Below are positions 23,046 to 34,400 of a DNA stretch of 64,000 nt, in pieces; the first letter of the stretch is position 1, and each line of letters starts with the position of its first letter. A program made the position numbers and the translations under genes. The stretch lies in assembly GCA_005406025.1 (NCBI GenBank), contig BGZK01000149.1, positions 372,001 to 436,000 of the forward strand. The letters run 5' to 3'. The notes below the pieces were generated by a model. The model was not told the origin of the DNA. It saw nothing but the letters and a program-made list of their open reading frames with translations, and searched no databases. The DNA is from Eumeta japonica (Eukaryota > Arthropoda > Insecta > Lepidoptera > Psychidae).

Positions 23046-24870
23046 TGTCTTCTCGGTAGCAGAATAAGCTGTAAGGCTATACGTTTACCGTATTTTCTCT
23101 TTAGCTTCGGCCTTTAGATCGTTGTGAAATCTAGAAAGAAAGCTTATGTTCAGTAGTGGATGTCAAGTGGCTGAAATGAATGTTTAATTAAAGACAAAAG
23201 GATTATCAAAAGAATTATGGGTGCCTGTGTAATTCAATCCTGCGAATTTCAAATATTATCTGCAAACATGTCTCTAATGTATATATATCTCGAAGATGGA
23301 ATTACAATCAATAGATTAATTTCTGATCGCAGGTACGATTATTATTGTTCAAGATAGTGTGTTTAGTGCTGACCTACATATATCCTTAGGGTAATATGAA
23401 TATGTTTTTTTAATGAAATTTATATTACGTCATTAAATCTTGTAGTGTAAGACTGCTTTAGGCGAACCAAATAGATTTTGTAGTATACCTTGGCATACCA
23501 TACACTAGCTAGAACACTGTAAAAAAAGTGGCTTATAAACAAAGAGATAGAAACCAAAATTGCTAGGATTTCGTATTATATATGAATGTGTATTAAAGAG
23601 GATAGTGGCTGCTTAAAAATTACTTAAAAGCAAATAAATAAACAGGGGTTAAACTTTTCACGTCTATGAATTAGTAGGTATGTAATGTATTTAAGTGTTT
23701 AATACGTATAACATTATTTTTTTGATGAATGTCTATGTCATAAATGTTCAGTCGTCCTGCGAATTTAATGTTCTCGCTAACATAGTTAGCGAACTATAAT
23801 AATTGTTAACGCTCCAACATCGCAACAATAACGTATCGTAACGTTGCAGCGAAAAGAATCGAATTTTTATCAGCATAAAGTCGAGATCGGTATAATGCCG
23901 TATTAATAAAAAGAAAAGTTTCTCATATAATCATATATTAATGGTGGAGCGAAGAGGGGTCAAAAGTTCTCTTCAACTTGGCATAAAAAGTTGCGGCAGA
24001 TGTCGGACACATGGCGCTCGATGGTCGATCGAAGGAGCTTTAATAATATAAATGCGATTTAGAGACACTTTTCGCACTATTCTATGTGCTCTCATTCACA
24101 CTCGTGAGCTTTTTTATTTTATTTATGTCCTTGGTTTTTTGTCATAGGATGTTAAATTAGGATAACAAATAAAATAAGTACGTGTTGAGTGTTAAAAATG
24201 CAGATTCATAATAGGTTCATTTTTCAATTTTATTTCGATGATGCTATTAACTTACTGGTCACAAAACAACACCAAAACCATAAGCTTTATAAATAAATCC
24301 TAGTGTAGTATTATCAGTAGGATATCGTTAGATACAATCATGGAGCTGTCAACAATAATAACATATGTTAGAGACGATGTTCTCCTTTTCGTTATATCAT
24401 TATTTAGATTATCGGGAAAAAGTTTTGGAATATTCCCCGAACTTCTAAGATTTGTGATATATAGAGGAAAAAATAAGCGTAGTTATTTATTATATTTTTC
24501 ACGCGCTATTTGTTCAACGAAGAGGAATATCTTGAATGTGTCCCGACAATGTTCAGTATATATGTTCGTCTTTAACAGTCATCAGATTCCGAGGAAAAGA
24601 AGATACAAATTTTATTATATCTACATTTCTACCTAAAAGAAATGTAGATACGTATAAAGGTTTGTTGCTAAGTAGAATTGCTATATTGCTGTGCAGTCGC
24701 ATGCGCAAAGATTTCAGACAGGGTATGCAAAGTTAAAAAAACTTATCGGTTTTAGCATTGTTTCGGTTCTTGGGTCACCGACGGTGGCTACCTACCTTAC
24801 CTGGCTCTTACTGTACGACAGAATCTTCTGGAAAATTCGTACAGTAGGAAGAAAGTTTTCACAAGCAAGT
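23046..24870. other. AT-rich non-coding DNA
   Basis: No clear feature. Positions 23790-24010 are slightly GC-richer. Overlapping frames at 24340-24990 (98, 66 and 99 codons, plus) run into repeat family A and are not supported as genes. Confidence 0.4.
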
Positions 24871-24875
24871 AGATT

Positions 24876-25106
24876 AACAAACTACAAGTCTTGGATTTGT
24901 GTAGTGATTACGACACTCGTTCAAAACAATTTTCGTAAAACACGCGCCTGTGATACTGTTGAACATTATCAATATCGCTTTTTCCTTTAGATTGTTCGCA
25001 ATTGGATTTCAAAATGATTATAGTTGATATCAAACTTACTTCTGTACAGTTCCACGAAAATTTTAACCCTTTAATTTTTCAGACACTGTAAGATTACTAA
25101 TCTTTT
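24876..25106 (+). repeat. Family A repeat, copy 1, left part
   Basis: CACGCGCCTGTGATACTGTT, GAACATTATCAATATC and then CTTTTTCCTTTAG...CGCAATTGGATTTCAAAATG align with 52540-52609 and 53961-54070 of copy 2. The junction at 24971-24976 (AATATC) is the uninterrupted version of the site where copy 2 carries a SINE. Confidence 0.65.
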
Positions 25107-25410
25107 TAATCGACTTCAAAAAAGGAGGAGGTTCTATGTACGTCTGTTTTTTTTATATTTAAGTTCAGCAATAATTTCGTCAATTGTAGACCGTTTTCGA
25201 AAGTTTTTCGTGTGTTTGTAAAGATATAGTCCCGAGGTGGTCACATAATTACCAAGTCAAAATCTGATGATGGGGTCCTAAGAAAATCGAGGGAAACCCT
25301 CAAATATTATAGGCTTGTATGGTGTATCTCAGCTCGTTTTTTAAGGTGTTCAAGTTTGTGCATATGACAGTTATTATTTTATGCTATTGAGCTGATGATG
25401 GAAGCCACAG
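25107..25410 (+). repeat. Family B repeat, copy 1
   Basis: Starts with AATCGACTTCAAAAAAGGAG and GAGGTTCTATG, then CAATAATTTCGTCAATTGTA, GAGGTGGTCA, ATCTGATGATGGGGTCC and AAATCGAGGGAAACC. The same blocks recur in order at 36768-37085. This start sequence is one I associate with a very common lepidopteran repeat of uncertain class. It appears inserted into family A, because copy 2 of A is continuous at the corresponding point. Confidence 0.65.
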
Positions 25411-25960
25411 CATTCCTTAACGATTAAAAGTTAAACGATAATACTGCGATTTGTCGCCAGAAACTATTCTTCAATGGCTTTTAGTAAAACCTACTATAGA
25501 TAATTAAAATCAATTACTTATTAATCTATTTATATATTTAAATCAATTTATATAATTCTAACGTGACAACCGTAGCAGGAACACATCAGAATTCTTGGCT
25601 ATTACAGTAGAAACAGAGTGAATGAGTTTAATGTGGAAGTCGAATCAAAATGTAACATGTATGAATTATAGAACTTTTATATTATAAAGAATAAGTTTAA
25701 TTTATGTAGTTTGTATAAGGATAATTTAGTAGTTGCACTCTAACTAGTAATGTAAAAACCCGGGAAGAATAACCAGCGGACAACTAATTCGGGTTCGAAA
25801 CTGATTCTCCACTTGCTACGTATAAAAGTAAAGGAGATGCCTGGCCGATTTTATTACTGATGACATAATCCACGTGTAAAGTAGTTAAATGAATTATAAA
25901 GTTATAATTACTCGATAACTAAAAAATGTGAAATACGATAAATAAAAAAGAGAATAAAAA
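25411..25960. other. Remainder of the insertion in family A
   Basis: AT-rich DNA between family B and the resumption of family A. It has no internal landmark except TACTCCACTTGCTACG-like text at about 25808, which resembles text at about 27568. Confidence 0.35.
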
Positions 25961-26335
25961 CAGCCTTCAAAATTTAAAAAAAAATTAAATTCTTTTCTTT
26001 TGTAAACAGTTTAATCTTATCTTCAAAAGATAACGTCGTAAAAGCGGTATATTTTAATTTATTTAAAAGCACTTTTTAGCACAGGTATTTTATTTTATTT
26101 TACAGTAAATTTACTAAATAATTACTTCAATACAGTACCCCTAAGAAAAATAACTATTTCAAAATTGTGTAATAACTCTTAGGAATTACAATGCAGAAGA
26201 ACGGCACGGATTGTAACGGAAAAAAGCTCTGCTTTTAAAATCTTAACATGCATATACTTTTTCTCGCACGTAGACACACTTTTACTATGGTCTACAATCT
26301 GACGATAGCTTGTAGACATGGGTATAGTATGAGAG
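25961..26335 (+). repeat. Family A repeat, copy 1, right part
   Basis: AGCACAGGTATTTTATTTTA, AATTTACTAAATAATTACTT and CGGAAAAAAGCTCTGCTTTT, followed by AAAATCTTAACATGC, align in order with 54228-54475. Family identity is clear, element class is not. Confidence 0.6.
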
Positions 26336-26344
26336 TACCTAACC

Positions 26345-26551
26345 CGGGTACCTATCCTCACTACAGTTTCTGGCTAAAGATTGCACGAATATCGGCTGGT
26401 TCTACACTCCCGTTACTCCTAATCCAGAAACTGTACTCACCTCTATAATTACGCTTCCTTCGCTGTATTGGGACTTGTCCCTTTCAGTCGTTGCAACCGG
26501 CTGAAAATTGGGCGATGATGTGATGATAATGATGAATATATATATTCATCA
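26345..26551 (+). repeat. Family R retroelement 3' tail, copy 1
   Basis: CAGTTTCTGGCTAAAGATTG, ATCGGCTGGTTCTACACTCC, TACTCCTAATCCAGA, GGGACTTGTCCCTTTCAGTC, and a (GATGAT)n-like end recur at 49115-49318 and, more decayed, at 48097-48265. Ending in a short GAT/AATGATG repeat is typical of non-LTR 3' tails. The end passes into a palindromic GATGAATATATATATTCATC at about 26530. Confidence 0.6.
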
Positions 26552-29500
26552 TATTTATATATATATAAAATCTTCGAATGTGAATATGTCATGTATTTAA
26601 AAAAAAAAGTGTAAACAACGTTATTGCCATTGCCATATTGCCATATTGACATAAACAAGATTGCCATTGTAATGTTTAAAATAGCGATGTCACTTCCAAC
26701 CCTTATTTAATAATTAAAATAAGGGTTATAAGTGAAATCGTTATCTATTTATATTCGCATTCTGTTATATACTACTACGCCGTTATAGATACAGGACGTC
26801 ATGGAAAATAATATCTTCCAGTGTCCGAGTTACTTAGCTAATGTAAGTGACTTGCCAAAGTGGGAAGTATTATCTTAATGTTTTGAAACAGAATTTCTTT
26901 ATAAAATTAGTATTGCTCTTCACATGAAATATAATTTGCATTTCTGCTACAGTCTGTTACGAAACTCGAGACATCTCGGTGGGTTTATTACTTTGGCAGA
27001 AAATAATCTAATTTAAACAGAAAAAATGCGCCGTAAATATTATTCGTGATGTGCGACAACCCCGTTGCTAGGGTGCCGGGATGTAATATCCCTGCAAGTA
27101 AAGTGGAACACGAATTGCCGATACGAGCACCTACTTCCGTGTTGCCATACCTCGAAACTTCCAATTTATGCATCTACCAGACATATTATTATCGCGATGC
27201 GCGTACGCGTGCTATATTGCCCTTTTTCGAGTTTCGCGCCGAAATGGCACAATAGGAATCCTTATCGTGATCGGGATGCTGTTATCTGTATTTCAGACGT
27301 CTTGTCGGAAAATATTCGCGATGTTTACCGATGAATAAGGATAATATGAAGAGACGTAATGCATTTGTTATACTTATGATAGGTAAAATATTATAATAAA
27401 ATTCCTTGTGTGTCGCATTAAGTTCTGTTCATATTTTTTATTGCATATATGAAATGTACTTGACTAGTGGTAAGTTGCGTGCTGTGACCACGTAGTCGCC
27501 GCAATAGATCTAAACATTCGTCATAGACGAATTAGCCAATGAGTTTTTAAGTTAAGTCAAATTAGACTCCACTTGCTACGTGACTTGGAGATTACGTTCA
27601 CTCGCCAATTCGTGCTGGATCAGCGTGGATATTTAAGTGTTTTAAAGCACTAACTTTGAAAAAACTTTGAAAAAAGACTAACTTTTGGGTTGTCACTTAA
27701 TAGATGGATTGTGGTAAATGAGAAGGGAAAAATAGCGACAACATTACTTACAATTGCAATTGTAATGTGTACAAAATTTATGTGCATGGTATCTATGTAT
27801 TATTAAATAATTATGCTTTTAACGCATGGGTAGGTCTTAAGCTTCTTAAAACAAATGTTCTTAATAATAGACTTAACATATATAATATATTCTTGAAGAC
27901 CAATATTCTCGTATTAATCGCTAACAAAATTAACTTTGGCAGATTCGTTTACCATCTTTGAAGAAATTTATTTATTTCGTATATTCTAATATAAAAAACA
28001 ATATTAACTAACTTACTGTTAGACCTTATACCTCTAATGTGATTGATGATTTTTTGCGGCCTCGATTCCTCGTCCTAATGATCCCTATTGAAATGTCGGT
28101 TTCCATTCAATCTTGGATATTTTTTATACATTGCTGTTTTTATTCTGCTGATCATACGTTTTATAAATAATATCCTAAGCTTTACTCTATGACATAACCT
28201 ATGTCTATGCAAAATTTGACTTCAGTTCGTCCAGCCTTTTTGAACGTTATCTCGATCAAGCGGACTATTAAAACACTCGATTTTATTTATAGATAATCAT
28301 AAAAGGAAATCGGGTAATGAAAGTCAAGTTGTGCACGATTTAAATTTCCATGATAGTTTTAATGATTGATTTCATTCATTAAAATGAAGGTGAAAGGTAG
28401 AAAGAGAGATGTTCCATAAGACATGCTCAACATGAGTTCCTTACTCGTCAAAGTATTTCCAAATATCTTCTGTGTAATCTAAACATATCTGTATTCCATT
28501 TTGTTGACATCAGAGGAAAATGCTTTGGAATAAACTCTAGCTTTTGAACTAAAGTTGGTGTTATGGGACAGGCAATGGATACAGGATCTACAACATCTAT
28601 GTTATTAGTGACAAGAGTTAATAGGCTCTGGGTCGGATATTTTGGACGTGGAACGTGTTTTGTTTGTGAAAACGTCGCCTCTGTATAACATATTTTAGAT
28701 GATGCTTTTTTTATGCATAGGGTTTTGTATATATAATAACAACCATTCTCGTTGTATTTGATAATTTAATTTATTAAGCCTACAAATTCAGACTGAGCAA
28801 TAAATCTTTTAGTTCATAATTAATTACACGGACAAATAAACCGGCGTACAAATTAGTCGGTTCTTATACCGCCGGGAACGACATGATATACGGTGACAAA
28901 ACATTTAAAACCTTAAGATTACAAATTTGGGATGTCAAAAGTATGGACAATGCTAACCTTATTTGTTGTCGTATTTTCTGAAAGCTCAAGCACGATTATT
29001 TAATTTTTCTTATAATTACATGTTACTTAATTTGCAAATAAATACTTTATCACGAAAGATATAGAAATGAAAGTTGAACAAATACCACGCGGATAAATCT
29101 GAAAAAAAAAAAATCAAAAACGAATTGTATTATTTTTTTTTAATTATGTAATAATAATTTAGGGATTGGAAGCGGAAAGAACGCAATCACTTTGCTAAAA
29201 ACAATAGTTGTTAATCGACTTTCAAAACAGGAGATATTGAGAGTAAGAGTCGTTTAGATTAAGAGCTTTTACTCGCCGGTTTGTCAGAGGGCACATCTGA
29301 GCTGTGACGTCATACTTAAAACCGCAATAAACACACATAGATTTCACATCTGCGTTAAAAACATGGACTGGTAAATGAGGTGAAATTGCTCTTTTTCATT
29401 TAAGAAGCGACACATATCGCAAGTCATATTTGAATAACAGAGAAGTTGAAATTTCACGTCTTAAGTAAATGATTTAGTTGAAATCATGATGAGTATTGTT

Positions 29501-31058
29501 ATTATTGTCATTGTGTTACATTATCTATGCAAATATTTACTTTTGGGAGATGAACACTAGCAACTTTTCTCTTAGAATAGCGGCCACCCAAGTAGCTTAA
29601 TTATTATTCACTTAACTATTATTCAAGTAAGTCGTGCGACAATATTAAAAACAAATATGCCGATTATAGTTACAAGTCGTAATCAAATCACTTCAACATT
29701 TAGATTGCCGACATCAATTGTCACTAGCGAAATTGACGATATTAGTCGCATTTGTGAACTTCACAGTTGCATAAATGAAAAAAAAAATGAAATCATTAAT
29801 TTTTGTTTACGAAAATGGCTTTAGTCCAACTTAAATTTTATGACTTCTCCATTCCCGGTCGGCTCACACCGACTCGGCTGTCTGGACGGTTGTGGAATCG
29901 GTGAATTATTAAAGAAACTCGAGAGGAAGGAAGCGATGAAAACTTGGGCGATTGTTTTAAAACGGAGTCCTCTTATATTATATAATTTCTGGTGTCTCCT
30001 CTGCCTTGACAATACGACTTAGCTTATCGTAGAACTGTTTAAATCTATATAATATTTGAGATATACACAGTGATGTGAATGTACAAAATAATTTTTGTAT
30101 GTTTTATTTTAATGTGCGTTATTAAAATGTGAATAAATTACTCCATCTATACGAAAATTCAATGCAAAATCATTAAAATAAACCCTCTTGTTTTGTTCGT
30201 ATCGCAAACGGGGGGATAGATAATTTAGGCCTTGTTTTGTTTTACTTCTGAAAAGTTTCTACTTATTCCCCTTTAGCGTAAACTTCGCCTGAACTTTAGA
30301 AGTTTGTCGAAGGAAGACACCGGCCCGCGATCGTTTGTTAAATGATAAAATACGGAGATTAATCATTTCCTGTGTTTTTTTTTAGAAACTGTCTTTTCTC
30401 GCGAATACAATACAGAGTTTCGCACGCGGCTGCACTCGCCCGGACATGGATCGCCGGCCGGAGCCTGATTGTGTTACGATCGCGGTCTTTATGCCTGCCC
30501 GACTCCCGATCTCGGTCTCTGTTTTACCACTACCCGGTGATGATGCTATCGGGGTATCTTGATAATATACCTTGCTTGTATTGTATTTAAAGCATTTTTT
30601 TTTTATTATTTTGAAATGCATAGAAAACTTGTAATCGATAACTGTCCGCTGATTGTTGTTGTCGGAAAGATAAGGAACCATTTGTGTATGGAAAATGTTA
30701 GCCTAAACTGGAAAGCGGAAGATTTTCAAATCTGTAAAACGGCCGACTCTGCAGTGCAGACCATCTCTCAAACTTCCCGTTATGATATTTGTCGATGTGT
30801 TATTGAGCACCTCGATTTCAAAAATATAGTTATCTCTAAACTCAAAATCTTATCTTTAAGCTTTGTTATCTTATCTATAAGACTTTATAGGCCATTCTGG
30901 AACTTTTCGTTACTCTCAAAGTCTTCAAAAATATATCTAACAGTAAATTATTGAGTTTGAACTCAAACGATCGATTTTTATGGTTATCCAAGCTCTTCGA
31001 GCTCAAAATATATCTTTATTACGTTTTCAGCTCTTCAAGTTTTAAACATCTAGGTTAG
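26552..31058. other. AT-rich non-coding DNA, little recognised
   Basis: Small items only: an inverted repeat AACCCTTATT/AATAAGGGTT at 26698-26727, moderately GC-richer blocks at 27060-27330 and 30410-30540, and a 131-codon plus-strand frame at 30559-30954 whose peptide is rich in Ile/Leu/Ser/Phe and unlike any family I know. No gene is supported. Confidence 0.4.
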
Positions 31059-31397
31059 GGATTCGGAAAGGAAAAAGGATCCCTTGTCCTGACCATCCAA
31101 GAGGCGAAGGGCCTGATGTCCCAAGGAACCATTATCGTGCGAACTACGGCGAAGCAGAAATTACACGACAGTGTATCACACGCCGTGGTGGCGATAACGC
31201 GCCACACCGTCAGTTGTGTGTATTACACGGACGACGGTGAAGATGCAGTAAGCAGATTCGTTAATAAGGCATTGGCTGCCAGCGATAAAACAATGTATGA
31301 GAATAACGCAAAAATTGATATAGAAATATATGTGCTATCCCTGTTTTCCATAAAAAATACATATATAAATACATATAAAAATACATACCAGGGATAA
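31059..31397 (+). CDS. Coding-like segment, unknown protein
   Basis: Just after an AG that could be a splice acceptor (31057-31058), the frame stays open for 112 codons to a TAA at 31395. The first 80 codons have balanced codon use and encode a plausible folded segment (EKGSLVLTIQEAKGLMSQGT, then HTVSCVYYTDDGEDAVSRFV, then AASDKTMYENN). After about 31320 the frame becomes AT-rich and repetitive (a twofold NTYINTYKNTY), suggesting the real coding part ends earlier. It lies at the left edge of an A-rich tract, so it may belong to an unrecognised retroelement rather than a host gene. Confidence 0.35.
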   Translation, partial: GFGKEKGSLVLTIQEAKGLMSQGTIIVRTTAKQKLHDSVSHAVVAITRHTVSCVYYTDDGEDAVSRFVNKALAASDKTMYENNAKIDIEIYVLSLFSIKNTYINTYKNTYQG

Positions 31398-32760
31398 GGT
31401 GGTCATAGCTATCCTGGCAAACAGATGAAACGGACTCCTCGACTTGATCCTAAGCCATAAATTACTGAATTAAAATGGGTGTGAAGAAATCGTATATACT
31501 AACAATAATAAATAAATGATTATATACATTAAAACAAAGAATAAAATGTATACTAGGATAAAAGACGACATAAGTGTGTTTAATAGTGCATCATAGTGTC
31601 TTAATGGCGATAATATTTAAAAAATAATATAATAGTGTGTAAGCTAGATAAGTCATAAATAAGGATATATATACCCTTACCCTATACCATGTTATACCCT
31701 TAATATATATAGTCAAACAGAAAGAAATACATATAAAAACAATTCGGCCACTAAACGGTATACTACCCGTGATGACGGTGGTGGCGGGTCCCACGGTTTT
31801 TTCAAATATGGTTGAGCCACGCGACGGTTGCTCCATCATGGTACTTGTGAACTGGTACTGTGGAATGGATCCAAGACCAATAAAAAATAATATATATGTA
31901 ATAATAAATCATATAGTAAACTATAAATACAATGAGTTTAGTAATAACATATAGACGCTTGCCTGCAACATGCATTAACATGCAGCATGCAGCCACCATG
32001 ACCCTCGAATCTGCCTCTCCACGAATCTCTATCCAAATGATTGAATATTGATTCCAGAGGATTGACAGATATCGAACACCTAAACAGTGTTATTTATTAT
32101 TATAATTATCTAATTCGCCAACTAAATTGTTTAGTTCTACGTACGTTTCATGCCAACAAGGCACATCTTCAGAAATTGCCGTGCATCCACCAGGGTGCAA
32201 GGAGCGTTAAAACAACCAGCACACCTCGTTAGACAGGCCGCTGTCCGGCAATGCGACTTGGCCTACCTTGGTTAACGAATTAACGTTAAGCCTAACGAGG
32301 TTGTGTTGGTTGTTCGCTCCTTGGTGGATGTGACTGTCCTCTGAATATGCTTCATGAACAGGCAAATTAAACTAACAGTTGGCAAATAGATAATTGATGT
32401 AAATAACATATTCGGCATCTGTCATCTATAATTTCCGCGAATTAACACCTCATACAATACAATATATTCAATTAAAAAAAATTAAGTGTATATAGTTAAA
32501 TAATAATTATAAAAAGGTGCAGAGTGAAAGACAAACCACTCATCAAAAAAAAATTACAACAATAATGTGGAAATAATACACTTCTATATAAAGCTTATAA
32601 TATAAATTAAAGAAAAATACCTAGCCAATGAAAGTAAACAAAATACACAAGACTTAAAAATATACATCTAACAAATAGAGAAAAATCAAAAAAGGTATGG
32701 ACTACGAGACTGTACATTCGATTTATATATATGTAAATAAAACAATATTTTCAAAATTTT
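31398..32760 (+). other. A-rich, strand-asymmetric tract
   Basis: By eye the plus strand carries far more A than T over 31430-31980 and 32340-32710, unlike the balanced flanks. A GC-richer island at 31740-31870 interrupts it, and the minus strand there stays open (PSRGSTIFEKTVGPATTVI). No LTRs, terminal repeats or RT motifs were found. Such asymmetry is common in some retroelements and in long transcribed RNAs. Confidence 0.4.
32184..32330. repeat. Large imperfect inverted repeat
   Basis: The left arm 32184-32232 (CATCCACCAGG...ACCTCGTTAG) pairs with the right arm 32292-32330 (CTAACGAGGTT...GTGGATG), with two small gaps. The loop is about 59 bases and itself contains TTAACGAATTAACGTTAA, which is nearly palindromic. 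It could be a foldback element or a precursor hairpin. Confidence 0.65.
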
Positions 32761-33440
32761 TAAATTACCATATCTATGGAACCCGTTGTTCGATTCTAAT
32801 CTGCTTTCCGGCATTCAACGCGATTTTTAAGCATTAATGTTGACTGATTCCAAACATCAGTCCAACAAGAACTTTAGAAGTTATTTTGAAAAAATACTTT
32901 TGTGATTTGTATAACTATATGTCTCGCACGAACAACTCGATTTTGATGCAGTTTGCGTTAACGTTGCTTTAAAAGAGTTACTTATATTTTGAAATTTTCG
33001 GTAAAGTAGTTTAGCAATTATTTTTAAATGTAGATTATACATACAGACATCACTCGGAAAATAGTCGAAATAGATTCCTGGATCCTAAAACGTCAAGATC
33101 TGATAAAAACTCGTACAGTAATGTTAGTATTTTAACAGTATCTTCCCAATCTATGCAATTTTTTCAATTTTAATAGCGGGAAATTAAAAACTTTATTTTT
33201 AAGATATTTCCACTACGATATCTTTCGAATATGTTATTCGATTTTGATCATTTATTTAAAGTTTCAGGAAGTCAAAGTTGAATCGACCCCTATCGAATTT
33301 CTGTTTGTTACGACGGACGTTACTTACTAAGCAGATGAGCTAGCTAGATTTTGAGGAAAAGGGAGTTAAAAAGGTTAACTATTTTATTTGCTGTTCCCCT
33401 TAATTTTTATGCCTTAGTTGGATTTAAATCTTGGACCCTC
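32761..33440. other. AT-rich non-coding DNA
   Basis: Nothing recognised. Confidence 0.4.
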
Positions 33441-33444
33441 AAAT

Positions 33445-33620
33445 CTTGAATCAGTGGTGGCTCGGAGGCTCAGTACGTTGCCCCTTGGAAGGCGTAGGTG
33501 AGCAGTAGTACTGGGCTCGATCCTGACTACGGGCAAAATGACCGATGAGTTTTTAACTAATTCAATTTATACCAATTTATACGCTCCGTACCTCGAAAAT
33601 CAAGTAAAACGGTCGGTTTC
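33445..33620 (+). mobile_element. SINE fragment, tRNA-like head
   Basis: GTGGCTCGGAGGCTCAGTAC is followed by a B-box-like GGCTCGATCC at 33514-33523, then GACTACGGGCAAAATGACCG and ATGAGTTTTTAACTAA. This is the layout of the SINE at 3046, diverged in both promoter boxes. It abuts an RT remnant on its right. Confidence 0.5.
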
Positions 33621-33639
33621 AGAAGTTCTCATTCCATTG

Positions 33640-34400
33640 ATGACGGTGATCACTAACGCATTCGACACCAACCAAAGCCGCAGCCTCCCAAAGCTCTGTG
33701 CTGTCCTCTATCTTGTACTCCCTGTAGATGAACATCGTACCGCGGTATACTTAGGGCGAAATCGCTCTAGTCGTTGACGACACGTCACTATCGATACACT
33801 CGTACGCACAACCGAGAGTTTTTCAAGCACTAGCACACCTGCAAGTAGTAATCAACACCCGCGAGGGCTGCTTCAGGAAATGGAGGATCAAAATCAACCA
33901 CAAAATGACGAAACGAGCAACGGAGACATCCCGCCCACTGATCCTTTTCGACCGACCTATCTCCTGGGTTACAGAAGTTGAGTACCTTGAAGTCGCTTTA
34001 GATCCAAAATTTACTTTCGACAAACACACAAAGCGTGTCCGGGACAGGACAGCCTTCTATCTTGGCCGACTCTATTTGATGACGAATTCCCGAAGCGAGC
34101 TAACTCTGTGTAATAAAATCACGCTGTTCAAAATGTGTATAAGTTCAGTCCATATGCAGGAGTAGTCTTCGCGTATATATCGTCTTACAAAAAACACGGA
34201 CTGCCAGCCATTTAGAACGCATTCATACGCATAGCCCAGGTGCCCAGAGGAATGTTTGGAATCTCAATTTACAGGAAGAGCTTGTCCTAAAGACTACCGT
34301 GGTTCTCCTCAAAGAGTAGTCCAAACGGTACTTCGAATCAGCCGTAAGTTAATAGCTGCTGTTACATCATGTAATATTAAACCCTAGCGAAAAAAAACGC
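33640..34400 (+). pseudogene. Non-LTR retrotransposon RT C-terminal remnant
   Basis: The blocks run VDEHRTAVYLGRNRSSR (the degraded A-DDT-VY catalytic region), VFQALAHLQVVINTREGCF, RKWRIKINHKMT, PISWVTEVEYLEVALDPKF and TFDKHTKRVRDRTAFYLGRL, an order typical of Jockey/CR1-type reverse transcriptases after the YADD box. A stop at 34163-34165 and frameshifts follow, but RYFESAV-like text continues to about 34345. The catalytic aspartates are not intact and the N-terminal half is missing, so the copy is dead. Confidence 0.7.

Noticed and set aside
26529..26551. Palindrome GATGAATATATATATTCATC as a regulatory element
   Set aside because: It lies in the (GAT)n/(AT)n simple-sequence tail of family R and is best explained as tail expansion.
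30559..30954. 131-codon open frame, plus strand
   Set aside because: Translation is low-information Ile/Leu/Ser/Phe text with no family resemblance, and composition equals the surroundings.
31769..31954. Plus-strand frame over the GC-richer island in the A-rich tract
   Set aside because: The minus strand over the same island is equally open; neither shows a domain, so no gene is called.
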